A DNA stretch of 64,000 nt from Janthinobacterium sp. LM6 (GCF_002002885.1 NZ_CP019510.1:5890001-5954000), one strand, 5' to 3'. Shown: positions 7,101-18,764, numbered from the stretch's first letter. The notes: generated by a model from the sequence alone, not told the origin. Numbers and translations: made by a program.

Positions 7101-7526
7101 ATGAGCAACGCCCTTCTCATCTTCATCCTCCTCACGGTGGCCGCGCCGGCCGCCATTGCGCAGGTGCCGCAGTGTCCGCACGAGCTGAGCCCAGCTTCGG
7201 TCCAGGTGCGGCCTGCATCCGGATGGCTCGGTATCGTGCCTGCGCGCTTGCTGCTGTCCGGCGCAGGCATCGTGGCCGGGCCGCCCGATGTAGAACCCCG
7301 GGCCGAGTTGCGCGGCGACACTGGCCGCCTCGGCAAATACGTTACCGAAACCACATACCCGCACCTGAAATCGATGGAAAAATGGTTGCTCTGCACCTAT
7401 GGACGAGGAGGAGAGATCGAGCTGGCATACCGCTTGCCCGTACAGGCTGATCGCTGCGTCATCCGAATATCTCGCAATCAATACAACGACACCGATATCG
7501 CCATTTCCTGCAACATGGTTCCCTAA
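7101..7526 (+). CDS. STY0301-like exported protein, probable immunity to the amidase upstream
   Basis: A 141-aa protein with the signal peptide [16 protein letters not shown], then a CP at the mature N-terminus, the segments ASGWLGIVPARLLLSGAGI and GPPDVEPRAEL, and a late WLLCTY and LPVQADRCVI. This order (CP, GW, LSG, GPP, W-L-C-Y, LP-C) recalls the STY0301 family, periplasmic proteins found beside T6SS amidases. The gene starts one base after the stop of the BPSL0067 gene. Immunity by binding the amidase in the periplasm is inferred. Confidence 0.6.
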   Translation: MSNALLIFILLTVAAPAAIAQVPQCPHELSPASVQVRPASGWLGIVPARLLLSGAGIVAGPPDVEPRAELRGDTGRLGKYVTETTYPHLKSMEKWLLCTYGRGGEIELAYRLPVQADRCVIRISRNQYNDTDIAISCNMVP

Positions 7527-7541
7527 AGGAAAACGTAAGGG

Positions 7542-9227
7542 CTATTGTTCCTCCCCCCGCTTCGCCGGCGCCCTGAACCATTCACCGGGCGGCACCACGT
7601 GCGATTCTTTCGGGTCGTCGATGTAATGTGGCGAGGTGATCTGCACGTCGAACTCGTTGAAAACGTCGATGATGTTCTGGTGCAAGCGGTTCAGCACTTC
7701 GGCTCTCTGGCGAGGAACTTCGGCGCTGGCGTAGGCGACGAGGCGGTATTGCACGTAGTAATCTTGCAACGCCAGCTGCATCACATACGGTTTCGGCGTG
7801 GTCGACAGCTCCGTCGTGCGCGACGCGGCCAGTTCCAGCATGGCGTGCACCTGCCGCCAAGGCGTGGCGTAGCCGATGGTGACGGTGGAGTCGAGCACGA
7901 AGCCGCCGCCCGGCTGGGCGCGTGAATAGTTCTTCGTCGTTTGCGACATCACCCAGGCGTTCGGCAAGGCGACTTCCTCGCCCAGGCCCGTGCGCAGGCG
8001 CGTCTCGAACATGCCGACGTCGACCACCGTGCCTTCGCTGTCGCCCACGCGCACATATTCTCCCTTGCGCAGGGCGCGCGTGTACATCAGGATCAGGCCG
8101 CTGGCGCCCTGGCCCACGATGCTCGACGCGCCGATCGACACCATCAAGCCCACCAGCACGGACAGGCCCTGGAAAGCGGCCGTGTGCGAGCCGGGCAAAT
8201 ACGGATACGCCATGGCCAGCGCGAACAGCCAGATCACCACGCTGGCGATGCGGCGCGTCGGCAGGGCCGTGTCCTTGTCCAGCCAGCCGATTTGCAATTC
8301 TCCGCTTTCCACGCGCTTGAACAGCGAGGCGGCAGTGGCGGCGATCAGGCGCGCGATGGCGAAGATCACGCACACCAGCACCAGCCCCGGCAAGGCGCCG
8401 ATGATGGCGTGGAAGACGTCGGCTGCCACGTCGAACAGATAGCCGCTCAGGCTTTCGCCCCACGAGCGCGTGTAGGGCAGGCGGCCCAGCACGAAGGCGG
8501 CCCACAGATACGTGGCCATCAGGCGCAAGCCCCACAGCACGGCGCTCAGCAGTTGATACGCAAAGGCGATGTAGTGCTCGGCATCGAGCACGCGCACGTT
8601 TTTCAGGCGCACGTCGCGCAGGCGCGAGGCCAGCAGGATGCCGCTGCGACGCTTGGCCCAGCGGTACAGGCGCGTCAAGCCCAGCCACACCAGCCAGAAC
8701 ACGAGGGTGGCGGCCGCGCACACGGCGGCGGCGATCGCCAGGTAGCGCCAGCTGCCCTGTTCACGATAGTCAAACACGGCCTTGCTCAACTCGCCGGCCG
8801 CGGTTTTCGCCACGCTTTCCGTCGTGTCGCCGGCCAGCTGGTTGACGTCGCCCGGCACGACGACGAACAGCTGCACGCCGTCGAGCAGCACCTGCGTGCC
8901 TTCGGGAATCATGCGCGTGCTTGCCTGCAAGGGGCCGTTCTTCGCCAGCACGCCTTCCAGGCGGCGCTGCGCGCCAACGGCCCGCTCATCGGGCGGATAG
9001 CCGGCCAGCGCGGCACGGAAGACGAATACCTTGCGGTTGGCAAACATCAGCGGCGCCGTCCTGGCCGCAAGCTGTGACGGCGCCACGACGGCCGCGGCCT
9101 CCGCAACGAGCGCGGGCACGCCCTCGTCCGCGTGGGCTGCGGGCAACAAAAACATGGTCAACAGGCACAACAGGCGGAGCAGCGCGGACATGGCAGAAAT
9201 GAAAGAGTGACAAGAAGCAGTCATCAT
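7542..9227 (-). CDS. MscS family mechanosensitive ion channel
   Basis: A 561-aa inner-membrane channel protein. A signal peptide (LLRLLCLLTMFLLPAAHA) leads to a periplasmic domain of about 120 residues, then five or six membrane segments (about 155-365). The MscS pore and beta domain follow: GASSIVGQGASGLILMYTR, the VGDSEGTVVDVGMFETRLRT loop and LPNAWVMSQTTKNYSR. The length fits the larger MscS-like channels with an exported N-terminal domain. An internal ATG at 9191 fits the signal peptide better than 9227, but neither has a clear ribosome site. It is convergent with the amidase/immunity pair. Confidence 0.88.
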   Translation of the reverse strand: MMTASCHSFISAMSALLRLLCLLTMFLLPAAHADEGVPALVAEAAAVVAPSQLAARTAPLMFANRKVFVFRAALAGYPPDERAVGAQRRLEGVLAKNGPLQASTRMIPEGTQVLLDGVQLFVVVPGDVNQLAGDTTESVAKTAAGELSKAVFDYREQGSWRYLAIAAAVCAAATLVFWLVWLGLTRLYRWAKRRSGILLASRLRDVRLKNVRVLDAEHYIAFAYQLLSAVLWGLRLMATYLWAAFVLGRLPYTRSWGESLSGYLFDVAADVFHAIIGALPGLVLVCVIFAIARLIAATAASLFKRVESGELQIGWLDKDTALPTRRIASVVIWLFALAMAYPYLPGSHTAAFQGLSVLVGLMVSIGASSIVGQGASGLILMYTRALRKGEYVRVGDSEGTVVDVGMFETRLRTGLGEEVALPNAWVMSQTTKNYSRAQPGGGFVLDSTVTIGYATPWRQVHAMLELAASRTTELSTTPKPYVMQLALQDYYVQYRLVAYASAEVPRQRAEVLNRLHQNIIDVFNEFDVQITSPHYIDDPKESHVVPPGEWFRAPAKRGEEQ

Positions 9228-9266
9228 GCCATGTAATCCGGGAAACTCAAGCGCCGCAGCTACTCT

Positions 9267-9952
9267 TCAGCTCGCATCATGGAAAATGATGCCCAGGGTG
9301 TGGCGCATGCCCGAGCGCAGGCGCGACACGCCATGGCGCATGTTGACGCGGTAACTGCCGCGCGTGCCGTTGACGGGCCGCTGCGCCACGGGAAAGATCA
9401 CGGCGTCGCCCTGCGCCAGCGGCACGACCTCGGCGCGCGACTGCATGCGCGGGCGCTGCTCCGTCAGCACGAACTCGCCGCCCGTGAAGTCGTCTTGCGG
9501 GCGCGACAGCAGCACTGCCAGCTGCAGCGGAAACACGTGCTCGCCATACAGGTCCTGGTGCAGGCAGTTGTAATCACCCTTGCGGTAGCGCAAGAGCAAG
9601 GGCGTGGGCCGGGTTTGCCCGGCCGCATGGCAGCGCGCGAGGAAATCGGCGTGCGCCACGGGAAAGCGGCTATCGAGGCCCATGCTGGCGTGCCAGCGGT
9701 TGGCAATCGCCGCCAGCGGCCCGTACAGCTGCTCGCGCAAGGCGGCCACCACGTCCGGCAGCGGATGCGCCCAATACTGGTACTCGCCCTGGCCAAAACC
9801 GTGGCGCTGCATCACCACACGGCTGCGAAAGCGCGACGCATCGTCATACTGCGCCGCCAGTGCCCCGCACTGCGCGGGATTCAGCAAGCCCGGCACGACA
9901 GCGCAGCCGTATTGATTCAGATCATCTTCGATCTGGCGCCAGTCCAGCGCCC

Positions 9953-9956
<4 letters not shown>
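9267..9956 (-). CDS. 2OG-Fe(II) oxygenase encoded in an operon with ada
   Basis: A 229-aa cytosolic iron and 2-oxoglutarate dependent oxygenase. The iron facial triad is visible: HQD in NCLHQDLYGEHVFPLQ and a distal His in YRVNMRHGVS, followed by the 2OG-binding Arg in GMRHTLGIIF. The pattern is that of prolyl-hydroxylase-like 2OG enzymes, not canonical AlkB. The GTG start at 9956 overlaps the TGA of ada (GTGA), which fixes the start and implies coupled translation. In E. coli ada is followed by alkB; a role in alkylation damage here is inferred from that parallel only. Confidence 0.78.
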
Positions 9957-11008
<1,052 letters not shown>

Positions 11009-11190
11009 GGCGAACTCCGTGCAAGTCAATAGTCAGTCTCCAGCATAGCCAGCGCCAGGGCGCGCCACACTCCGGCGCTTGCTTTTGAATTCAAAAAAAA
11101 GGCTGGCGGCAGGCATCGCGCTCGGTGCTAAAATCGGCCATCGCGCCTCCAGCCGGCGGCGCGCCCTGCCCGCGCCCCGGAGAAACCGCA

Positions 11191-11910
11191 TTGGACGATC
11201 ATACTACCCAGGAAAATACGCCCATTTTCCAGCGCATCAAGGATTTTCTGCTGGCCGGCATCGCTGCCGGACGCTGGAAGGAAGGCGACGTGATTCCCTC
11301 CGAGCAAGCGCTGGTGAAGCAATTCGGCGTCTCGCGCATGACGGTCAACCGCGCCGTGCGCGAGCTGACCAGCGAGCAGGTGCTGACGCGGCGCCAGGGT
11401 TCCGGCACCTATGTGGCGCAGCAGAAATACCAGGCGACCTTGTTGGAAATCAAGAGTATCGCCGATGAAGTGCGGGCGCGCGGACATATCCACCGCAGCA
11501 GCTTGCAATTGCTGGAACGCACCAAGGCGTCCGACCTGCTGGCCAAGCAATTCGGCCTGCCGCCGGAACATCCGCTGTTTCATTCGCTGATCGTGCATTT
11601 TGAAAACGGCGTGCCGATCCAGGTGGAAGACCGCTGGGTCAATCCCGAGTGCGCGCCCGACTACATGACGCAGGATTTTTCCAGCATCACGCCGAACGAA
11701 TACCTGATGGCTGCCGCGCCCCTGCAAGGCGCCACCTACAGCATCGAAGCACTGTCGGCGCCGCGCGACATCGCCGAAATGCTGGCCATCGACACCAAAC
11801 AGCCGTGCCTGGTGCTGCGCCGCCAGACGCGCTCGGGCGGCAAGATCGCCTCGATCGCCACCATGTGGCATCCCGGACACCGCTATCAGTTCGCCGGAAG
11901 TTTTACGTAA
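11191..11910 (+). CDS. hutC: histidine utilization repressor HutC (GntR family)
   Basis: A 239-aa repressor with a GntR winged helix at the N-terminus (IPSEQALVKQFGVSRMTVNRA and LTRRQGSGTYVA) and a UTRA ligand domain, which binds urocanate in this family. The C-terminal WHPGHRYQFAGSF is characteristic of HutC. The start is TTG at 11191, preceded by GGAGAAA; upstream ATGs have no ribosome site. It stands alone, 11 kb from hutU, whose promoter carries a HutC-type palindrome. It is divergent from ada. Confidence 0.85.
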   Translation: MDDHTTQENTPIFQRIKDFLLAGIAAGRWKEGDVIPSEQALVKQFGVSRMTVNRAVRELTSEQVLTRRQGSGTYVAQQKYQATLLEIKSIADEVRARGHIHRSSLQLLERTKASDLLAKQFGLPPEHPLFHSLIVHFENGVPIQVEDRWVNPECAPDYMTQDFSSITPNEYLMAAAPLQGATYSIEALSAPRDIAEMLAIDTKQPCLVLRRQTRSGGKIASIATMWHPGHRYQFAGSFT

Positions 11911-11980
11911 GGCTATCGCCGCGATTGAGTAGCACGATTTCGCGCAAACTTTCTCACGAATTCTCACCAAATCTCGAAAA

Positions 11981-12023
11981 AAACGGCCATTTCGGGGCAA
12001 AAAAAATCCCGTTTTGGCCGTTT
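11981..12023. other. imperfect inverted repeat downstream of hutC
   Basis: AAACGGCCAtttcGGG (11981-11996) pairs with CCCgttttTGGCCGTTT (12008-12023) around an A-rich loop. There is no U tract, so it is either a Rho-assisted terminator for hutC or an element of the next gene's promoter region. A GCTATAG -10-like segment lies at 12055-12061. Confidence 0.4.
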
Positions 12024-12105
12024 CTGAACTTAAATACTCCGAGTAAATATTCGATGCTATAGTTGCCGCCAGAAAGCGCCGCAGGCGTTTATTTGAGCGC
12101 GCCTC

Positions 12106-15100
12106 ATGTACTGCCAGCCTAGTCCAATCACGCCCCAGAAAGGGATGCATTTGTCGTATTGCAGCCACACGAGTTTCGGCGCACCACGCCCACGGCGCCC
12201 TGCGCTGCGCCGGCTCGCTCGTACGATGCTGGCGGCAGGCATGACACTTTCGCTGCCGGCGCAGGCGGCGGCAGCCGTCATGGCGCCGGCATTGCTGTGG
12301 CCGTATGCGGCTGCCAGCGCCACCGCCCTGGCGGGACTGGCTTGCTGGCAAGCCTGGCGCCTGCGCCGGCAGCTGCACCGACAGCCCCAACCGACGCAAG
12401 CCCAGGCCGAACAGGATGCCGTGCAAGCCTTGCGCGGCGCCACCATGGCCGGCTGGACTTGGCGGCCCCAGTCCGACCGGCTGCAGTTCGCGCCCCAGTA
12501 CCAGGACGTCCTGGGCGACAAGAATGCCCGGCTCGAGCATGCGCTGGCCGACTGGCTGGCCGAAGTCCACCGGGACGACCGCGCCCGCCTGAGCCTTGCC
12601 TTCCGCCAGCACCTGGATGGCCAGGCGCCCGGCACCTTCAATTGCGAATTCCGTTTGCGCCACAGCGACGGCCACTGGCGCTGGCTGCTGGCGCGCGGCG
12701 CCGTCCTGTCGCGCGCCTCGGATGGCGCCGCCACCCAGGCCAGCGGCATCGTCTGCGATATCAGCGAGCGCAAGCAGGACGAGCAATCGCGCATGCGCTC
12801 GATGCTGGAAGCGGCGCCCGAAGCCATGCTGGTGGCCGACGTCGAGGGCAAGGTGCATTACGCCAACCAGATCGGCGCGCGCTGCTTCGGCTATCCGCTG
12901 GCCGAATTGACGGGTATGTCGCTTGAGCAATTGGTGCCGGAAAGCACGGCCAGCCACTCCGCAGGCGACCCGCAAGGGCGGCACAGCCTGCCGGGCCGGG
13001 TGATGATGGCGCGCCGCCGCGACGGCACGCACTTCCCCGCCAAGGTCAGCCTGTCGCCGCTGCGCATGGCCGGCCAGGTGTTTTCCATCGTCTCGCTGCG
13101 CGACATGACGCAGCGGCAACGCGCCGAAGAAGCGCTGCACGCCAGTTCGGAACGCTACCGCCTGATCGTGCAGACGGCCGCCGAAGGCATCTGGATGACG
13201 GATGCGAACGGCAAGACCACGTTCGTCAACCCGAAGATGGCGCACATGCTGGGCTACACGGTGCAGGAAATGCTGGGCCGCCCCCTGCTCGACTTCATGG
13301 ACCGCGACAGCCAGTTGCTGATGCAGCGCCGCCTGGCCAGCCACGGCAGCTTCGCCAGCCAGCCGGACCAGGTCGATTTCCGCTTCTTCCGCAAGGATCA
13401 GTCCAGCCTGTGGGGCTTGCTGTCGAGCACCAGCATCCAGTCGGACAACGGTGAGCCCGGCGGCACGCTGGCGATGATCACCGACATCACCGAGCGGCGC
13501 CAGGCGTCGATCGCCCTGTCGAACTCGAGCCAGCGCATGGCGTCCGTGTTCGGCGCCGTGACGAATGGCCTGGTGGTGCAGGACAGCCACGGTCACATAT
13601 TGGAAAGCAATGCCGCCGCCGAACGCATGCTGGCGGCCAGTCCGGCCGGCAACAGCCTGTGGCAAGCCATCCGCGAAGACGGGTCCGCCTTCGACCAGCG
13701 CAGCCATCCCGTGCACATCACCCTGTCGACGGGCGAAGCCATGCGCGACGTGCTGATGGGCGTGCAGCAGCCCGACGGCAGCCTGTCGTGGCTGTCCGTG
13801 AATACCGAGGCGATCCGCGATGAATACGGCAAGGTGGGCATGGTGGTGGCCAGCCTGACGGACATCACGTATCACAAGCGCAGCGAGAGCGCCTTGCGCG
13901 AGCTCAATGAACATCTGGAAGAGCGCGTGGCGCAGCGCACGGAACAGCTGGACCAGGCCAAGCAGGTGGCCGAGGAAGCAAGTCTGGCGAAGGGACAATT
14001 CCTGGCCAACATGAGCCATGAAATCCGCACGCCGATGAATGGCGTGATCGGCATGGCCTACCTGGCCCTCAAAACGGACCTGGAACCGCGCCAGCGCGAC
14101 TACCTGGAAAAAATCCGCTTCGCCGGCGAACACTTGCTGGGCATCATCGACGATATCCTCGACATCTCGAAAATCGAGGCGGGCAAGCTGGAAATCGAGC
14201 ACGTCAACTTCAGTTTCGACCATGTCGTGCAAACCCTGATGACGGTGGTGGCGCCGCGCGCCGCCGGCAAGAACCTGGAACTGCTGTTCGAGATCGACCC
14301 GCAATTGCCGGCCGTGCTCGTGGGCGACCCGCTGCGCCTGGGGCAAGTGCTGATCAACTACGCCAATAACGCCATCAAGTTCAGCGAACAGGGCAGCATT
14401 ACCGTGAAAGTGCGCCGGGTGGTGGCGGACGCGAAACACTGCCTCGTGCGCTTTGAAGTGTGCGACCACGGCATCGGCCTGTCGCAGGATGAAATGAGTA
14501 AACTCTTCCAGTCCTTCCAGCAAGCCGACACCTCCACCACGCGCGAATATGGCGGCACGGGCCTGGGCCTGGCCATCTGCAAGCAGCTGGCGCAGCTGAT
14601 GGGCGGCGACGTGGGCGTCGACAGCCGTCCCGGCGCCGGCAGCACCTTCTGGTTCACGGCCAACCTGGGCATTTCCGACCAGGCCGCGCCCGCCATGCTC
14701 GACAGCATGGTGCAGACGGCGGCCGCCATGCGCGCCAGCGCCGACGCGGCCCTGGTGATGCGCACGCTCAAGCATGCGCGCATCCTGCTGGTGGAAGACA
14801 ACACTTTTAATCAGCAGGTGGCGCTGGAATTGCTGGAGGAAGCGGGCGCCTCCGTCTGCCTGGCCAACAATGGCGAAGAAGCGCTCGACCTGCTGCGCCA
14901 GACGCAGTTCGACTGCGTGCTGATGGACGTGCAGATGCCGCTGATGGATGGCTTGCAGGCGACGCGCCACATCCGCGCCGACCCGCAGCTGGCGCACCTG
15001 CGCGTGCTGGCCATGACGGCCACGGCCACCAGCGAAGACCGCGTGCGCTGCCTGGAAGCGGGCATGGACGATTTCATTTCCAAGCCCATCCAGCCGGCCA

Positions 15101-15564
15101 TGATGTACCAGACCATCGCCAGCTGGCTGCCGGCGCACGAAACGCCGCCGCCACCGGCGCGCAGCCGCGCCGCGCCCGCCTTCAAGACCACGCTGGCAGG
15201 CGACCCGCAAGTGATCGACCTGTCCATCCTGGCCAAGTTGCTGGGCTACAACCCTGAAAAGGTGCGCAAATTCGCCTTCAAGTTCCTGCAGACCACGCAG
15301 GATGGCTTTGGCGACATCGATGCGGCCCTGGCGCGCGGCGACGTGCACCAGGTGCGCGAACTGGGGCACCGCATCAAATCGTCGGCACGCACCGTGGGCG
15401 CCCTGGGGCTGGCCGAGCTGTGCCACAACCTGGAAACCCTGGCGCCGGGCGAACCGGCCGACGAGGCAGAGCGGGCACGGCACATCGTGGCGCGCCTGTG
15501 GCCCCTGCTGGAACAGATTACCGAACAAATCATGAATAACACCAGCTTTGCCAATGACGATTAG
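12106..15564 (+). CDS. hybrid sensor histidine kinase: membrane anchor, four PAS, HisKA, HATPase, REC, Hpt
   Basis: An 1152-aa phosphorelay kinase. One or two membrane segments lie at about 35-78, then four PAS-type domains between about 100 and 590, each closed by a D-I-(S/T)-E-R-like motif. A coiled coil precedes HisKA ([19 protein letters not shown], His638). The ATPase has NAIKF and [13 protein letters not shown]. The receiver's Asp941 is in [11 protein letters not shown] and its Lys in ISKPI. The C-terminal Hpt domain has [12 protein letters not shown] (His1088). All phosphotransfer residues are present. A single-domain response regulator follows 64 bases later and is the probable partner. 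The start lacks a clear ribosome site; ATG 12145 is an alternative. Confidence 0.88.
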   Translation: MYCQPSPITPQKGMHLSYCSHTSFGAPRPRRPALRRLARTMLAAGMTLSLPAQAAAAVMAPALLWPYAAASATALAGLACWQAWRLRRQLHRQPQPTQAQAEQDAVQALRGATMAGWTWRPQSDRLQFAPQYQDVLGDKNARLEHALADWLAEVHRDDRARLSLAFRQHLDGQAPGTFNCEFRLRHSDGHWRWLLARGAVLSRASDGAATQASGIVCDISERKQDEQSRMRSMLEAAPEAMLVADVEGKVHYANQIGARCFGYPLAELTGMSLEQLVPESTASHSAGDPQGRHSLPGRVMMARRRDGTHFPAKVSLSPLRMAGQVFSIVSLRDMTQRQRAEEALHASSERYRLIVQTAAEGIWMTDANGKTTFVNPKMAHMLGYTVQEMLGRPLLDFMDRDSQLLMQRRLASHGSFASQPDQVDFRFFRKDQSSLWGLLSSTSIQSDNGEPGGTLAMITDITERRQASIALSNSSQRMASVFGAVTNGLVVQDSHGHILESNAAAERMLAASPAGNSLWQAIREDGSAFDQRSHPVHITLSTGEAMRDVLMGVQQPDGSLSWLSVNTEAIRDEYGKVGMVVASLTDITYHKRSESALRELNEHLEERVAQRTEQLDQAKQVAEEASLAKGQFLANMSHEIRTPMNGVIGMAYLALKTDLEPRQRDYLEKIRFAGEHLLGIIDDILDISKIEAGKLEIEHVNFSFDHVVQTLMTVVAPRAAGKNLELLFEIDPQLPAVLVGDPLRLGQVLINYANNAIKFSEQGSITVKVRRVVADAKHCLVRFEVCDHGIGLSQDEMSKLFQSFQQADTSTTREYGGTGLGLAICKQLAQLMGGDVGVDSRPGAGSTFWFTANLGISDQAAPAMLDSMVQTAAAMRASADAALVMRTLKHARILLVEDNTFNQQVALELLEEAGASVCLANNGEEALDLLRQTQFDCVLMDVQMPLMDGLQATRHIRADPQLAHLRVLAMTATATSEDRVRCLEAGMDDFISKPIQPAMMYQTIASWLPAHETPPPPARSRAAPAFKTTLAGDPQVIDLSILAKLLGYNPEKVRKFAFKFLQTTQDGFGDIDAALARGDVHQVRELGHRIKSSARTVGALGLAELCHNLETLAPGEPADEAERARHIVARLWPLLEQITEQIMNNTSFANDD

Positions 15565-15628
15565 CTACCGCCAAATTGGGTTGCGGCAAGGTATCGGCAT
15601 CGACAACGATGCATATCAACAGAAAGAC

Positions 15629-16093
15629 ATGACGATGAACACTGTATCAAACCAAGCGAGCCGGGAACACAACGAAGCAGGCCTGGCGCCATTGCGCGTG
15701 CTGCTGCTGGACGACGACGTTTTCATGCTCGACGTGCTCAGCGACATGCTCGAGCAAATGGGCCAGTTCGACATCCGCTGCGAGTCGCACAGCGAACAGG
15801 CGCTGGCCACCCTGAAGCAGCACCAGCCCGACCTGCTGATCTGCGACCTGTCGATGCCCGACATCGACGGCATCGAATTTTTGCGCATGGCGGCGGAAAA
15901 CGGCTTCCGCGGCGGCGTGGTCTTGCTGTCGGGTCTGCATTCGGCCGTGCGCCTGGCGGCCGAGCGCCTGGCCATGGCCAACGGCCTGCATATCTTGGGC
16001 ACGTTCCGCAAGCCGATGGAAAGCGCGGAATTGCAGCTGATGGTGAACTTGCAACTGCAGCACTCGGCGCGTCTGGCCAGCGTGCAAGCCTGA
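15629..16093 (+). CDS. single-domain response regulator
   Basis: A 154-aa CheY-like receiver without an output domain: LRVLLLDDDVFML at the start, phospho-acceptor Asp in LLICDLSMPDIDG, and the Lys near the end in FRKPM. The longer frame from 15548 would overlap the kinase gene, so ATG 15629 (or 15635) is preferred. It probably receives phosphate from the upstream hybrid kinase or acts through protein contact. The sequence ends soon after LQLQHSARLASVQA. Confidence 0.83.
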   Translation: MTMNTVSNQASREHNEAGLAPLRVLLLDDDVFMLDVLSDMLEQMGQFDIRCESHSEQALATLKQHQPDLLICDLSMPDIDGIEFLRMAAENGFRGGVVLLSGLHSAVRLAAERLAMANGLHILGTFRKPMESAELQLMVNLQLQHSARLASVQA

Positions 16094-16395
16094 GCGCGCA
16101 GGCCGGCCGGGAGGGCGGACACGGCGCTGCGGGCCAGCAGGCATGCGGCTTTGCCGCCCTGCCGGCATGCATGGGGACGATATGCCTCAAGTTTTTCTGC
16201 AATAATCGCCACGCTTTGAAAAAATGGGTTATTATTTCAGCCATCCCCGCCTGCATACCTCTGGTCGCACCTTCCAAGACATTGAAGTCGTGCCCATTGT
16301 CCCCATCTTCTAACTGCATTCCAGGAAGCATGGATGGCGAACCAGCGTATGGTTAATTCCAGGCATTATTGATCCCACCCTCATTTGAGGAAAAT
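16094..16395. other. intergenic region upstream of trxA
   Basis: About 300 bases with GC-rich 5' and AT-richer 3' halves (16190-16395). No credible gene, tRNA or terminator was found. The trxA promoter must lie here, but no hexamer pair stands out. Confidence 0.5.
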
Positions 16396-16722
16396 ATGAG
16401 CGAAAATATCAAACACATTAGCGATGCATCTTTTGAAGCAGACGTCCTGAAATCCGATTTGCCCGTCCTCGTCGACTTCTGGGCAGAATGGTGCGGTCCC
16501 TGCAAGGCCATCGCCCCGATCCTGGAAGAAGTGGCCAAGGAATACGCCGGCCGCATCCAGATCGCCAAGATGGACGTGGACGCCAACCAGGCAGTGCCTG
16601 CCAAGTTCGGCATCCGCGGCATCCCGACCCTGATCCTGTTCAAGGATGGTGTTGCAGCTGCTCAAAAAGTGGGCGCCATGGCCAAGGGCCAGTTGACCGC
16701 TTTCGTCGACAGCAACATTTAA
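16396..16722 (+). CDS. trxA: thioredoxin 1
   Basis: A 108-aa cytosolic disulfide reductase. The active site is [13 protein letters not shown], with the cis-proline loop [11 protein letters not shown]; the length is exactly that of TrxA. The start ATG 16396 is preceded by GAGGAAA. It lies upstream of rho in the same direction, an arrangement conserved in many proteobacteria. Confidence 0.97.
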   Translation: MSENIKHISDASFEADVLKSDLPVLVDFWAEWCGPCKAIAPILEEVAKEYAGRIQIAKMDVDANQAVPAKFGIRGIPTLILFKDGVAAAQKVGAMAKGQLTAFVDSNI

Positions 16723-16735
16723 TGTATGATGGGCA

Positions 16736-16753
16736 GCGCTGCGCCCGCAGCGC
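16736..16753 (+). other. hairpin between trxA and rho
   Basis: A perfect stem GCGCTGC/GCAGCGC with a four-base loop stands 13 bases after the trxA stop and is not followed by a U tract. It may stabilise the trxA 3' end or belong to the rho leader, which is autoregulated in other bacteria. Confidence 0.4.
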
Positions 16754-16877
16754 CGCCTGACTGGAACGACCGGGAAGCGGCTTTGCCTCATTCGTGCACA
16801 GCCTTCCCCAATTATTAATCAACGCCACGCAGTCCCCTCCCCTACCTTTACATCCCGTCTCGGGACACTCAACACAT

Positions 16878-18140
16878 ATGCATTTATCCGAACTAAAGGC
16901 CTTACACGTATCCGCCCTGCTTGAGATGGCGATCGGTCTTGACATTGACAACGCAGCCCGCTTGCGCAAACAGGAGCTGATGTTCGCTATCCTGAAAAAA
17001 CGCGCCAAGTCCGGCGAACAGATTTTTGGCGATGGCGCCCTGGAAGTGCTGCCTGACGGTTTCGGCTTCCTGCGCTCGCCCGACGCCAGCTACATGGCGT
17101 CCACCGACGACATTTACATCTCCCCTTCGCAAATCCGCCGCTTCAATCTGCACACCGGCGATTCGATCGAAGGCGAGGTACGGACCCCGAAAGATGGCGA
17201 ACGCTATTTCGCATTGGTCAAAGTCGACAAGGTCAACGGCGAATCGCCGGAGATGTCGAAACACCGCATCCTGTTTGAAAACCTGACGCCGCTGCACCCG
17301 AACGAGCCGCTGCGCCTGGAACGTGAAATGAATGGCCAGGAAAACATCACCGGCCGCATCATCGACCTGATCGCCCCGATCGGCAAAGGCCAGCGCGGCT
17401 TGCTGGTGGCGTCGCCGAAATCCGGTAAATCCGTGATCCTGCAGCACATCGCCCATGCGATCACGGCAAATCACCCGGACATCACCCTGATCGTGCTGCT
17501 GATCGACGAACGTCCGGAAGAAGTTACCGAAATGCAACGTTCGGTACGCGGCGAAGTCGTCGCCTCGACCTTCGACGAGCCGGCCACGCGCCACGTGCAA
17601 GTGGCCGAGATGGTGCTGGAAAAAGCCAAGCGCCTGGTCGAAATGAAAAAAGACGTGGTCATCCTGCTCGACTCGATCACCCGTCTGGCGCGCGCCTACA
17701 ACACCGTGATTCCTGCCTCGGGCAAGGTCCTGACCGGTGGTGTCGACGCGAACGCGCTGCAACGTCCAAAACGCTTCTTCGGCGCCGCGCGCAATATCGA
17801 AGAAGGCGGCTCGCTGACCATCATCGCCACGGCGCTGATCGAAACGGGTTCGCGCATGGATGACGTGATCTTTGAAGAATTCAAGGGTACCGGCAACATG
17901 GAAGTGCATCTGGAACGCCGTCTGGCTGAAAAACGTGTCTATCCGGCAATTAACCTAAACAAATCGGGTACCCGCCGCGAAGAATTGCTGATCAAGCCGA
18001 ACGAACTGCAAAAAATCTGGATTTTGCGCAAGTTGCTGTACTCGATGGACGAGATCGAGGCGATGGAGTTCATTCTCGACAAGATGAAGGCGACCAAAAA
18101 CAACGCCGAATTCTTCGACATGATGCGCCGGGGGGGATAA
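16878..18140 (+). CDS. rho: transcription termination factor Rho
   Basis: A 420-aa hexameric RNA helicase that ends transcription. It begins [15 protein letters not shown], has the RNA-binding cold-shock domain ([18 protein letters not shown]), Walker [13 protein letters not shown], Walker [17 protein letters not shown], and the C-terminal MRRGG. The length equals E. coli Rho (419 aa). The upstream in-frame ATG 16794 adds a non-homologous tail; the proper start is 16878. Confidence 0.97.
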   Translation: MHLSELKALHVSALLEMAIGLDIDNAARLRKQELMFAILKKRAKSGEQIFGDGALEVLPDGFGFLRSPDASYMASTDDIYISPSQIRRFNLHTGDSIEGEVRTPKDGERYFALVKVDKVNGESPEMSKHRILFENLTPLHPNEPLRLEREMNGQENITGRIIDLIAPIGKGQRGLLVASPKSGKSVILQHIAHAITANHPDITLIVLLIDERPEEVTEMQRSVRGEVVASTFDEPATRHVQVAEMVLEKAKRLVEMKKDVVILLDSITRLARAYNTVIPASGKVLTGGVDANALQRPKRFFGAARNIEEGGSLTIIATALIETGSRMDDVIFEEFKGTGNMEVHLERRLAEKRVYPAINLNKSGTRREELLIKPNELQKIWILRKLLYSMDEIEAMEFILDKMKATKNNAEFFDMMRRGG

Positions 18141-18151
18141 ACCTACTGCGC

Positions 18152-18221
18152 GGCCGCATTTGCGATTTCCGTTGCTCACCGTACTTTTGTACGGTTGCGC
18201 TACTCGATCGCAACTGCGGCC
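18152..18221. repeat. 70-base imperfect palindrome after rho
   Basis: The outer arms GGCCGCATTTGCGAT and ATCGCAACTGCGGCC differ at one pair, and the inner arms ACCGTAC/GTACGGT are perfect around TTTT. The stretch between is partly complementary. It resembles dispersed intergenic hairpins, but only one copy was noticed in this window. Confidence 0.45.
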
Positions 18222-18264
18222 TGCTCGCTACGGTTTCTCCCTCCCCGGTGCAGGATCGTAGTGC

Positions 18265-18290
18265 AAGCCGCTCATCGAGCGGCTTTTTTA
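18265..18290 (+). terminator. intrinsic terminator downstream of rho
   Basis: Stem GCCGCTC/GAGCGGC with loop ATC, flanked by A residues and followed by TTTTTT. Confidence 0.85.
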
Positions 18291-18422
18291 TTGCCGCCAG
18301 CCCGAAAGCGCTATATAATCGACGGTTGCATTATTTTAAACCCTGGCAAGTGATCGGCAATCGGGTCAAGAAGCAGGACGACCGACGAAGTGCTGTTTGG
18401 CTACCAAACTAGAGAGAAGACC

Positions 18423-18692
18423 ATGAAAGTCGATACCCATCCAGAATACCGCGAAGTTGTTTTCCACGATCTGTCGTGCGATTTCAAATTCGTTACCCGC
18501 TCGACCATCCAAACCCGCGAAAAAATCACCCACGACGGTAAAGAATACCCACTGGTGAAGATCGAGGTTTCGGCTGAATCGCACCCATTCTTCACGGGCA
18601 AGCACAAAATCGTCGATACCGCCGGTCGCGTCGAGAAGTTCCGTCAGAAGTTCGGTTCGGTTGGTTCGAAAACCGCAGTCGCAGCAGGCTGA
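18423..18692 (+). CDS. rpmE2: 50S ribosomal protein L31 type B
   Basis: An 89-aa ribosomal protein: [25 protein letters not shown], and [19 protein letters not shown]. It has none of the zinc-ribbon cysteine pairs of type A L31, which identifies the zinc-independent paralogue often used under zinc limitation. AGAGAAG precedes the ATG. No Zur box was recognised by eye in the 130 bases upstream. Confidence 0.95.
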   Translation: MKVDTHPEYREVVFHDLSCDFKFVTRSTIQTREKITHDGKEYPLVKIEVSAESHPFFTGKHKIVDTAGRVEKFRQKFGSVGSKTAVAAG

Positions 18693-18717
18693 TTTTTGCC
18701 GCTTTGCGGCAAAAAAG
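18693..18717 (+). terminator. terminator of rpmE2
   Basis: TTTTTGCCGC-TTT-GCGGCAAAAA, a strong symmetric hairpin immediately after the stop codon. Confidence 0.75.
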
Positions 18718-18737
18718 GGCAGCTTCGGCTACCAGAG

Positions 18738-18764
18738 AAAAGGCAGCTACGGCTGCCTTTTTTG
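18738..18764 (+). terminator. second terminator after rpmE2
   Basis: AAAAGGCAGC-TAC-GGCTGCCTTTTTT, a textbook stem with a T tract 21 bases beyond the first hairpin. The tandem pair insulates the next gene. Confidence 0.85.

Noticed and set aside
11128..15528. 1466-codon leftward open frame opposite hutC and the four-PAS kinase
   Set aside because: It covers two genes with complete domain motifs on the other strand, has a low-complexity composition rich in Ala, Arg, Gln and His, and shows no family motif.
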